24,212 bases of DNA from Methylopumilus sp003533095 (lineage in GTDB: Bacteria > Pseudomonadota > Gammaproteobacteria > Burkholderiales > Methylophilaceae), in contig CAXBPZ010000016.1 in NCBI GenBank assembly GCA_963977845.1, positions 1 to 24,212 of the forward strand, read 5' to 3'. Below, in pieces: positions 16,401 to 23,030 of the stretch. Positions within the stretch are counted from its first letter, which is position 1. Each line of letters opens with the position of its first letter. The translations under genes and the position numbers were made by a program. Below the pieces are notes generated by a model. It did no database searches. It saw only the letters and a program-made list of their open reading frames with translations, and was not told where the DNA came from.

Positions 16401-17197
16401 ATTTTAATATCGTCTGTAAGATGAGGTGCTAAAGTTTCAACCATGGCATCATAAATTTTTGGCGAAGCCGCTAAGATATTCCCTGACTGAAGCCATCCCT
16501 CTTTGCCATTTAAGTTTGAAATAATACCGCCTGCTTCCCTCACTAAAAGCCCACCCGCTGCGATATCCCAAGGCGACAAACCAATTTCCCAAAAACCATC
16601 CAGCGATCCATTCGCTACATAAGCTAAATCAAGTGCAGCAGAACCCGGGCGTCTAAGACCTGATGTTTTTTGTAGCATCGATTTAAACATACCTATATAC
16701 GTATCGAGATGTTTGAAATCCCTAAACGGGAATCCTGTACCAATGAGAGACTCTTGAAGCTTGTCACATTTAGAAACGCGAATGCGTTTGTCGTTTAAAA
16801 ATGCACCGCGACCTTTAGTCGCTGTATATAAATCATTCCGATTGGGTTCATAAATCACAGCCTGAGTAATCTCACCCTTATGCTGAAGCGCAATAGATAC
16901 ACAATATTGTGGAAAGCCATGTAAAAAATTTGTCGTGCCATCGAGGGGATCAATAATCCAAATAAAATCACTTTGATGTGATGTGGATCCTGACTCCTCA
17001 CCTAAGAAACCATGTGTGGGATAAGCATCTTTTAATGTGTCGATAATGGCGCGCTCAGCTGCAACATCCACCTCACTCACAAAGTCGTTAAAGTTTTTGC
17101 TCTTCACAGTCAAGGTGCCGATATCTTGTGAGGCTCGGTTAATAATGGCGCCTGCACGACGTGCTGCCTTCACTGCAATGTTTAACATTGGATGCAT
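16397..17197 (-). CDS. suhB: Inositol-1-monophosphatase SuhB
   Basis: SuhB is a Mg-dependent, Li-sensitive inositol monophosphatase. In E. coli it also joins the NusA/NusB/NusE/NusG complex at boxA to prevent early termination and promote correct folding of rRNA. The catalytic motifs are GEES (66-69), DPLDGTTNFLHGFP (83-96) and WDIAAGGLLVREAGG (210-224), with the metal ligands Glu67, Asp83, Asp86 and Asp211 present. LRRPGSAALDLAYVA (181-195) matches SuhB. At 266 residues it has a normal length. It is transcribed alone on the minus strand between slyD and trmJ. General IMPases share these motifs, so the rRNA role is by homology. The boxA in this window is a plausible target. Confidence 0.92.
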   Translation of the reverse strand: MHPMLNIAVKAARRAGAIINRASQDIGTLTVKSKNFNDFVSEVDVAAERAIIDTLKDAYPTHGFLGEESGSTSHQSDFIWIIDPLDGTTNFLHGFPQYCVSIALQHKGEITQAVIYEPNRNDLYTATKGRGAFLNDKRIRVSKCDKLQESLIGTGFPFRDFKHLDTYIGMFKSMLQKTSGLRRPGSAALDLAYVANGSLDGFWEIGLSPWDIAAGGLLVREAGGIISNLNGKEGWLQSGNILAASPKIYDAMVETLAPHLTDDIKI

Positions 17198-17227
17198 AAA
17201 TGAATTTCTTTCTTTTTATAAGAACGT

Positions 17228-17256
17228 GTCTATATCACGCTTTATTTTTTATAGAC
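17228..17256. repeat. Inverted repeat in the suhB-trmJ divergent gap
   Basis: GTCTATA (17228-17234) and TATAGAC (17250-17256) are exact inverted repeats with a 15-nt spacer inside the 92-nt gap between divergent suhB and trmJ. The arms resemble -10 hexamers, so they could be a regulator site or part of opposed promoters. No regulator is suggested by the sequence. Confidence 0.35.
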
Positions 17257-17289
17257 TTGATAAAATGCTATTTTACATGAAGGAACTCC

Positions 17290-18033
17290 ATGGTCGCTAC
17301 TTCGGAAGCACTCAATCGCATTCGTATTGTTCTCTGCCAAACAAGTCATCCTGGAAATATTGGTGCTACTGCACGTGCGATGAAGACCATGGGTATAGAA
17401 ACACTCTACCTCGTCTCGCCTAAAAAATTTCCTCATCCGGAAGCCACTGCCATGTCGTCAGGGGCTGATGATATTTTAAAAAATGCACACGTCGTAAGTG
17501 ATTTAGAGACAGCGCTTAAGGGCGTTAAACTTGCAGTGGGTTTATCTGCAAGACGACGAGAACTTACGCAACCTTACCTCGATGTGCGTGAAGTCGCACA
17601 TGAAATGATTCATGTCGCAGAAACTTCAGATGTCGCTTTTGTATTTGGTACTGAAATGAGTGGTCTTTCTAATCAGGAGACACATCAATGCCAAGTATTA
17701 AGTTTTATTGATGCGAATCCTGATTACTCATCCTTAAATTTAGCGCAAGCGGTTCAGGTGGTATGTCATGAGTTAAGGCAAGCAAGCATTTCAACAAAGC
17801 CACCTAAACTCTATATAAAAGACTTAGATCTTTTAGCAGATCACGATAGCTTGATGGGATTCTTATCACATTTAGAAACTGTATTAGACGAAATTGAATT
17901 TTTAGATAAGGTGCAAGGTGAACGCCTCATGCAAAGGCTTCATATCCTTTTTGCAAGATCACAACTTGAAATTGATGAAGTCAATATTTTGCGCGGCATC
18001 CTCACACAGGTACAAAAAAAATTAAAAGCTTAA
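17290..18033 (+). CDS. trmJ: tRNA (cytidine/uridine-2'-O-)-methyltransferase TrmJ
   Basis: TrmJ is a SPOUT-family enzyme that methylates the ribose of nucleotide 32 in several tRNAs using S-adenosylmethionine. The N-terminal knotted domain shows HPGNIGATARAMKTMG (20-35), FGTEMSGLSNQE (119-130) and SSLNLAQAVQVVCHEL (147-162), the three SPOUT motifs. A helical C-terminal extension of about 80 residues fits TrmJ rather than the shorter TrmL. As I recall, E. coli has Arg where this protein has Thr in FGTE; I would not infer loss of activity. AAGGA lies 5 nt before the ATG. TrmJ genes commonly sit next to cysE and iscR, as here. Confidence 0.92.
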   Translation: MVATSEALNRIRIVLCQTSHPGNIGATARAMKTMGIETLYLVSPKKFPHPEATAMSSGADDILKNAHVVSDLETALKGVKLAVGLSARRRELTQPYLDVREVAHEMIHVAETSDVAFVFGTEMSGLSNQETHQCQVLSFIDANPDYSSLNLAQAVQVVCHELRQASISTKPPKLYIKDLDLLADHDSLMGFLSHLETVLDEIEFLDKVQGERLMQRLHILFARSQLEIDEVNILRGILTQVQKKLKA

Positions 18034-18058
18034 AGTCATTTTCCATTAAGCCAGCAAT

Positions 18059-18088
18059 TTAATGAGGGCATTCATTTCGTGCGATAAT
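18059..18088 (+). promoter_or_regulatory. Possible cysE promoter very close to the start codon
   Basis: An extended -10, TGC-GATAAT (-10 at 18083-18088), lies 7 nt before the cysE ATG, with a weak -35 TTAATG (18059-18064) 18 nt upstream of it. Transcription would begin at about 18095-18096, so the mRNA would be leaderless or nearly so. This fits the lack of any ribosome binding site for cysE. Confidence 0.4.
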
Positions 18089-18095
18089 CACACTT

Positions 18096-18842
18096 ATGTT
18101 TAAAAAAATTAGAGAAGACATTGCGATTGTATTTGAGCGTGACCCTGCTGCAAGGTCTACACTCGAGGTGCTAACCACCTATCCTGGTGTTCACGCGCTA
18201 CTTATTCATCGCTTAGCGCATGCTTTTTGGCAGATAAAACTTTATTGGTTTGGCCGCGTGATTTCTCATATTGGACGTTGGTTCACAGGCATTGAAATTC
18301 ATCCCGGAGCTAGCATTGGTCGTCGAGTTTTTATTGATCACGGGATGGGGGTTGTGATTGGTGAAACCGCAATCATCGAAGATGATTGCACGCTCTATCA
18401 TGGTGTGACATTAGGGGGCACTTCTTGGAACAAAGGAAAGCGTCATCCCACTTTAAAACAAGGTGTCGTCATTGGAGCGGGTGCCAAAATCTTAGGTCCC
18501 ATCACCATTGGACGAGGTGCAAAAATTGGATCGAATGCCGTGGTTGTAAAAGACGTGCCAGCTAAGGCGACGGCTGTCGGCATCCCTGCGCGTATTGTCG
18601 AAGAAGATGGAAAAGTTGCACAAAGAACTTCGGTTCAGCTTCCTACCTTTAACGCTTATGCGGTGGGCCGTGATGAGCCCGACCCTATGCACAAGAATCT
18701 TGAGCATTTAATGGCAGCGTTAAGGAAACAAAATCAAACCATTGAGCGTCTAGAAGCGCAAATTAAGTCCTTAAAACCCCGTCTTAACGAGGACCTCAAA
18801 GTCGCCAAAGCCTTCTCGCTCAAGAAAAAGGCGACTAAATAA
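18096..18842 (+). CDS. cysE: Serine O-acetyltransferase
   Basis: CysE makes O-acetylserine from serine and acetyl-CoA, the committed step of cysteine synthesis. An N-terminal helical domain precedes a left-handed parallel beta-helix of hexapeptide repeats (about 65-170). The active-site Asp81-His82 pair (IDHGMGVVIGE) and the loop GTSWNKGKRHPT (108-119) are present. A C-terminal extension (about 172-248) includes a likely coiled coil (201-228). No ribosome binding site is seen before the ATG. Its stop TAA (18840-18842) touches the IscR operator of the next operon, and no terminator lies between, so cysE transcripts may enter the isc genes. Its product pathway supplies the cysteine used by the desulfurases downstream. 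Confidence 0.96.
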   Translation: MFKKIREDIAIVFERDPAARSTLEVLTTYPGVHALLIHRLAHAFWQIKLYWFGRVISHIGRWFTGIEIHPGASIGRRVFIDHGMGVVIGETAIIEDDCTLYHGVTLGGTSWNKGKRHPTLKQGVVIGAGAKILGPITIGRGAKIGSNAVVVKDVPAKATAVGIPARIVEEDGKVAQRTSVQLPTFNAYAVGRDEPDPMHKNLEHLMAALRKQNQTIERLEAQIKSLKPRLNEDLKVAKAFSLKKKATK

Positions 18843-18866
18843 TACTTGATTAAATTAATGGGTTAT
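18842..18866 (+). promoter_or_regulatory. Type 1 IscR operator at the isc promoter
   Basis: The 25 bp agree with the E. coli type 1 IscR consensus (ATASYYGACTRWWWYAGTCRRSTAT, from memory) at 21 of 25 positions. The left half (ATACTTGA) is fully matched except one T for C, and the three other mismatches are in the right half. It overlaps the -35 and most of the spacer of the iscR promoter, so binding by [2Fe-2S]-IscR would block RNA polymerase. The first base is also the last base of the cysE stop codon. Confidence 0.75.
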
Positions 18867-18874
18867 TCTATACT
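18846..18874 (+). promoter_or_regulatory. isc operon promoter
   Basis: TTGATT (18846-18851), a 17-nt spacer and TATACT (18869-18874) make a good sigma-70 promoter 54 nt before iscR. The start of transcription would fall near 18881. It lies within the IscR operator, as at the E. coli isc promoter. Confidence 0.75.
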
Positions 18875-18927
18875 TTAAATTTAAGAAACCTAGAAGTTTC
18901 ATACGTTTAAAGATAAAGGATCTCATT

Positions 18928-19410
18928 ATGCGTCTTACCACTAAAGGTCGTTTTGCTGTCACTGCGATTCTTGATCTCGCATTGAACGAGACGGACAAGC
19001 CTGTCACATTAGCGGACATCAGTGAGCGACAATCTATTTCCTTGTCTTACCTCGAACAGCTTTTTAGCCGCATGCGTCGTGAAGGTATCGTAAAAAGTAT
19101 CCGTGGTCCGGGTGGCGGTTATCATTTAGCTAAAAAACATCAAGACATTACGGTGAAAGCCATCATCACAGCCGTGGATGAAGAAATTGATGCGACCCAA
19201 TGTTCTGGTAAAGAAAATTGTCATGAAGGTGGGCGCTGTATCACGCATGACCTTTGGGCATCCATTAATCACAAAATATTAGAGTATCTTGAGAGTCTCA
19301 CTTTAGCGCACCTCGTTGAAGCACAATCTAAAGATGGTAAGAATCGTGAGAGTGCAGTTTATTTTCTAAACGACAAACTCAATCAAGCTGGTTTAGCTAA
19401 AGCGATTTAA
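18928..19410 (+). CDS. iscR: Iron-sulfur cluster regulator IscR (Rrf2 family)
   Basis: IscR represses the isc operon when it carries a [2Fe-2S] cluster and lets expression rise when clusters are scarce. The N-terminal winged helix starts MRLTTKGRFAVTAILDLAL and has the recognition segment ISLSYLEQLFSRMR (37-50), including Glu43, which in E. coli affects site choice. The wing motif RGPGGGYHLA is at 59-68. The cluster ligands Cys92, Cys98, Cys104 and His107 sit at exactly the E. coli positions. At 160 residues it has a normal length. AAGGA lies 7-8 nt before the ATG. The operator and promoter at 18842-18874 point to autorepression. Confidence 0.98.
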   Translation: MRLTTKGRFAVTAILDLALNETDKPVTLADISERQSISLSYLEQLFSRMRREGIVKSIRGPGGGYHLAKKHQDITVKAIITAVDEEIDATQCSGKENCHEGGRCITHDLWASINHKILEYLESLTLAHLVEAQSKDGKNRESAVYFLNDKLNQAGLAKAI

Positions 19411-19418
19411 TCAGCATC

Positions 19419-20564
19419 ATGCAAAAAGTTTATTTGGATCACAACGCCACGACCGCTATAGACAAAAAAGTCTTAGAGGTCATGATGCCTTATCTTGAAA
19501 TGCAACAAGGTAATCCAACCAGTCAGCATAGTTTTGGAAGACATGCGAGAACTGCGATTGAAGAAGCACGCGAACAAGTGGCACTCGCGATCCATGCACA
19601 CCCTAGTGAAGTCATTTTTACATCGGGAGGCACAGAAGCTAACAACATGATCGTGCACGGGGTTGCGCTTAAAAATCCTCAGAGCACATTGGTAAGAAGT
19701 AATATCGAGCACCCATGTGTGGCACGTCCTATGGAAGCGCTCACTCATCAGGGTTGGCAACAAGACTTACTCAAAGTAAATCATGATGGTGTGGTAGGAG
19801 ATGAGGCTTATAAAAATGTTGATGGTCACAACATCAGTCTCGTGTCTGTGATGTTAGCCAATAATGAAACAGGTGCCATTCAAGATATGTCAAACCTATC
19901 TGAATTCGCTAAAGAAAAAAAAGCGATCTCACATACGGATGCCGTGCAAGCGTTTGGAAAAATGGATGTGCGCTTTGATGAACTTCAAATTGATGCGATG
20001 ACACTCTCGAGTCATAAAATTTATGGCCCCCAAGGTGTGGGTGCTTTAATCTTAAATAAACGAAGCGATATAGAGCCTTTGATTTATGGTGGTGGACAAG
20101 AAAAGAATTTAAGAAGTGGCACAGAAAATATTGCAGCGATTGTAGGTTTTGGTAAAGCGTGTGAGTTAATTTCAGAATCATTTAAAGAAATATCAAAACG
20201 TACGCATGAACTTCAAACAACACTCGAACTTCATTTAAAAGCATTAGGTGCTGTCATTTTTTCTGAGAAAGTAAAGCGATTAAGCAACACGACTTTCTTT
20301 GCATTTAAAGATATTGAGGGCTCTACCCTTTTGACTGCACTCGATAAAAAAGGATTTGCGATTGCGAGCGGTTCTGCATGCTCGAGTGTTAATAAAGAAC
20401 CAAGTCATGTATTACTTGCAATGGGGATCGATGAAGATTTAGCGCGTGGTGCATTGCGTATTAGTTTTGGAAACCAAAATACATTGCATGATGTCGAAAC
20501 ATTTATCGAAACAATAAAAAAAGAATTACAAACATTAAAACAACTGACTGCGATCGCGGCATAA
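19419..20564 (+). CDS. Second group I cysteine desulfurase (NifS/IscS-like paralogue)
   Basis: This is a PLP-dependent enzyme that would convert cysteine to alanine and a protein persulfide. The PLP site residues are present: GTEANN near 71-76, His98 (SNIEHP), Lys200 (SSHKIYGP) as the Schiff-base lysine, and Cys321 (SGSACSS) as the sulfur-accepting cysteine. The overall pattern is group I (NifS/IscS), not SufS. At 381 residues it ends soon after the last helix and lacks the SPLWEMYKDGIDISKVEW tail of the IscS next to it, the part that in E. coli docks IscU. It lies 8 nt after iscR and 10 nt before iscS. Its role is unknown: sulfur for another acceptor or a redundant enzyme. No clear ribosome binding site is visible. 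Confidence 0.9.
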   Translation: MQKVYLDHNATTAIDKKVLEVMMPYLEMQQGNPTSQHSFGRHARTAIEEAREQVALAIHAHPSEVIFTSGGTEANNMIVHGVALKNPQSTLVRSNIEHPCVARPMEALTHQGWQQDLLKVNHDGVVGDEAYKNVDGHNISLVSVMLANNETGAIQDMSNLSEFAKEKKAISHTDAVQAFGKMDVRFDELQIDAMTLSSHKIYGPQGVGALILNKRSDIEPLIYGGGQEKNLRSGTENIAAIVGFGKACELISESFKEISKRTHELQTTLELHLKALGAVIFSEKVKRLSNTTFFAFKDIEGSTLLTALDKKGFAIASGSACSSVNKEPSHVLLAMGIDEDLARGALRISFGNQNTLHDVETFIETIKKELQTLKQLTAIAA

Positions 20565-20574
20565 AAGAAAACAT

Positions 20575-21786
20575 ATGGAACGTAAACCCATTTACCTAGA
20601 TTACTCAGCAACGACACCGATTGATCCGCGTGTCGCTGAAAAAATGATTCCGTACATCACAGAACATTTTGGTAATCCTGCATCACGAAGCCACAGCTTT
20701 GGCTGGACCGCGGAAAAAGCGGTGGAAGAAGCGCGTGAAGAAGTTGCTAAGTTAGTCAATGCTGATCCAAGAGAGATTGTGTGGACTTCAGGTGCGACTG
20801 AATCAAATAACTTAGCCATTAAGGGTGCAAGTCATTTTTACAGCACTAAAGGTAAACATATCTTAACGATTGCAACCGAACATAAAGCAGTCATTGATGC
20901 GGTGCGTGAATTAGAGCGTGAAGGTTTCACGGCAACTTATTTAGAACCTGAACCCAATGGGTTGGTTGACTTACAAAAATTTAAAAATGCCATTCGCCCT
21001 GATACGGTCTTAGCATCCGTCATGTTTGTGAATAATGAGATTGGTGTCATTCAGGATATCGAAGCGCTCGGCAATATTTGTCGTGAAGAAAAGGTTATCT
21101 TTCATGTCGATGCGGCACAAGCGACAGGCAAGGTTGATATTGATTTAGAAAAGTTACCAGTCGATCTTATGAGTTTTTCTGCTCATAAAACATATGGCCC
21201 TAAAGGTATTGGTGCACTTTATGTAAGACGTAAACCACGTATTCGTATTGAAGCACAAATGCATGGAGGAGGTCATGAACGTGGCATGCGCTCAGGCACA
21301 CTCGCCACTCATCAGATTGTGGCTATGGGGGAGGCATTTAGAATCGCACGCTTGGAAATGAAATCAGAAAATGAACGCATCAGGAAATTACGCGACAAGT
21401 TACTTGCAGGTCTTCAAAGCATTGAAGAGGTGTATGTGAATGGCGACTTAAATCATCGTATTCCTCACAACCTGAATATTAGCTTTAACTATGTGGAGGG
21501 TGAGTCACTCATCATGGCGGTCAAAGACATTGCGGTCTCAAGTGGATCTGCATGTACCTCAGCGAGCTTGGAGCCGAGTTATGTCTTACGCGCATTAGGT
21601 CGATCAGACGAATTAGCCCATAGCTCGATTCGTTTTTCGATTGGTCGCTTTACGACGGAAGCGGATGTTGATTTTACGATTCAATTATTGAAAGACAAGA
21701 TCCAAAAATTAAGAGAGCTTTCTCCATTATGGGAAATGTATAAAGACGGTATTGATATTAGTAAAGTTGAGTGGGCTGCCCACTAA
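20575..21786 (+). CDS. iscS: Cysteine desulfurase IscS
   Basis: IscS takes sulfur from cysteine and passes it to IscU for cluster assembly and to tRNA thiolation enzymes. Residues match E. coli IscS with a one-residue offset: His103 (ATEHKA), Lys205 (FSAHKTYGPKG) for PLP, and Cys327 (SSGSACTSASLEP) as the persulfide carrier. The C-terminal IscU-docking tail SPLWEMYKDGIDISKVEW is intact. At 403 residues it has a normal length. The gene is 10 nt after the paralogue and 17 nt before iscU, which has its own strong ribosome binding site. Confidence 0.98.
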   Translation: MERKPIYLDYSATTPIDPRVAEKMIPYITEHFGNPASRSHSFGWTAEKAVEEAREEVAKLVNADPREIVWTSGATESNNLAIKGASHFYSTKGKHILTIATEHKAVIDAVRELEREGFTATYLEPEPNGLVDLQKFKNAIRPDTVLASVMFVNNEIGVIQDIEALGNICREEKVIFHVDAAQATGKVDIDLEKLPVDLMSFSAHKTYGPKGIGALYVRRKPRIRIEAQMHGGGHERGMRSGTLATHQIVAMGEAFRIARLEMKSENERIRKLRDKLLAGLQSIEEVYVNGDLNHRIPHNLNISFNYVEGESLIMAVKDIAVSSGSACTSASLEPSYVLRALGRSDELAHSSIRFSIGRFTTEADVDFTIQLLKDKIQKLRELSPLWEMYKDGIDISKVEWAAH

Positions 21787-21803
21787 ATTTTTTAAGGATA
21801 GAT

Positions 21804-22187
21804 ATGGCATACAGCGATAAAGTTTTAGATCACTACGAAAACCCAAGAAATGTGGGCTCACTCGATAAGAATGATCCTCATGTCGGCACAGGCATGGTGG
21901 GCGCTCCCGCATGTGGTGACGTTATGAAATTACAAATCAAAGTAAGTGATGAAGGTGTCATTGAAGATGCAAAATTTAAAACTTATGGGTGTGGCTCAGC
22001 GATCGCCTCAAGTTCACTCGTCACCGAATGGCTTAAAGGAAAAACATTAGACCAAGCCTCAGAGATTAAAAATTCTGCGATTGCTGAAGAGTTAGCACTC
22101 CCTCCTGTTAAAATACACTGCTCAGTCTTGGCAGAAGATGCAATTAAGTCTGCAATTGCTGATTTAAAAAGTAAACAAGGTAAATAA
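21804..22187 (+). CDS. iscU: Iron-sulfur cluster scaffold IscU
   Basis: IscU is the scaffold on which [2Fe-2S] clusters are built before transfer. The ligand residues are Cys37, Asp39, Cys63, His105 and Cys106, at the E. coli positions. The HscA-recognition motif LPPVK is at 99-103. I chose the ATG at 21804 because AAGGA lies 5-6 nt before it and because the family begins MAYSDKVLDHYENPRNVG. An upstream in-frame ATG at 21771 would lie inside iscS and add 11 unrelated residues. This gives 127 residues. Confidence 0.98.
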   Translation: MAYSDKVLDHYENPRNVGSLDKNDPHVGTGMVGAPACGDVMKLQIKVSDEGVIEDAKFKTYGCGSAIASSSLVTEWLKGKTLDQASEIKNSAIAEELALPPVKIHCSVLAEDAIKSAIADLKSKQGK

Positions 22188-22194
22188 ATTTTAA

Positions 22195-22518
22195 ATGGCA
22201 ATTTCATTAACTTCTAAAGCTGCAGAACGTGTCGAAAAATACCTCAAGCACCGAGGTAAAGGGGTAGGTCTGCGTCTTGGAGTTAAAACCACGGGCTGTT
22301 CAGGTATGGCCTATACTCTAGAATTTGTAGATGAAACCTTACCCGAAGATCAAGTATTTGAAAGTCATGGTATTAAAATCATGGTGGATCCTAAAAGTCT
22401 TGTTTACATTGACGGTACCGAACTAGACTTTGCAAGAGAAGGTTTAAACGAAGGTTTCAAATTTAATAACCCTAACGTCAAGGCAGAGTGTGGCTGTGGT
22501 GAAAGCTTTACAGTGTGA
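22195..22518 (+). CDS. iscA: Iron-sulfur cluster carrier IscA
   Basis: IscA is an A-type carrier that passes clusters, especially [4Fe-4S], to target enzymes. The conserved cysteines are Cys35 (TTGCSGMAY), Cys99 and Cys101 (ECGCGESF). At 107 residues it has the usual length. The gene starts 7 nt after iscU, with AAGGT about 14 nt upstream of the ATG. Its stop overlaps the hscB start by 4 nt (GTGTGA). Confidence 0.97.
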   Translation: MAISLTSKAAERVEKYLKHRGKGVGLRLGVKTTGCSGMAYTLEFVDETLPEDQVFESHGIKIMVDPKSLVYIDGTELDFAREGLNEGFKFNNPNVKAECGCGESFTV

Positions 22519-23027
22519 GCCTCAATTTTTTTACCCTCCTCCAACTTCCAGAAACATTTGAAATTGATTTAGAAAAGCTCGATCAAAACTACCAAAATAT
22601 TCAAAAAGAAATTCATCCTGATCGATTTGCAGCATCTGATGATGAGGCAAAGTTAGAGTCTATTAAAAAAACAGCGCAAGCGAATAACGCTTATCAAACC
22701 TTAAAATCTCCTATTCGACGTGCGGAATACTTGCTTCTTTTACAGGGCATTCATATTGATGATGAAAAATATACAGCTGTGCCACAAGATTTCTTAATGC
22801 AGCAAATGGAATGGCGTGAGGAACTGGAATCTCATAAACAAAATAAAGTAGCACTCGAAAAACTAGCGCAAGATATTCAAAAAAATAAGCATGCAATGAT
22901 TAAAGAACTTCCAAAACTTTTTGAAAATAAAAGTAATCTTGATGAAGCGGCAAAGATTACACGCGAACTTAATTTTATTGAAAAAATTGAGCAGCATATT
23001 AATGATGCCCTCATTGAAATTATCTAG
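22515..23027 (+). CDS. hscB: Co-chaperone HscB (J-domain protein)
   Basis: HscB brings IscU to HscA and stimulates its ATPase. The J domain covers about 1-75 with the essential HPD at 34-36 (KEIHPDRFAA). A C-terminal helical bundle of about 90 residues fits the IscU-binding domain. At 170 residues it is typical. The start is GTG at 22515, overlapping the iscA stop, which suggests coupled translation. The protein starts MSLNFFTLLQLPETFEID, close to the family N-terminus. Confidence 0.96.
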   Translation: MSLNFFTLLQLPETFEIDLEKLDQNYQNIQKEIHPDRFAASDDEAKLESIKKTAQANNAYQTLKSPIRRAEYLLLLQGIHIDDEKYTAVPQDFLMQQMEWREELESHKQNKVALEKLAQDIQKNKHAMIKELPKLFENKSNLDEAAKITRELNFIEKIEQHINDALIEII

Positions 23028-23030
23028 ATC

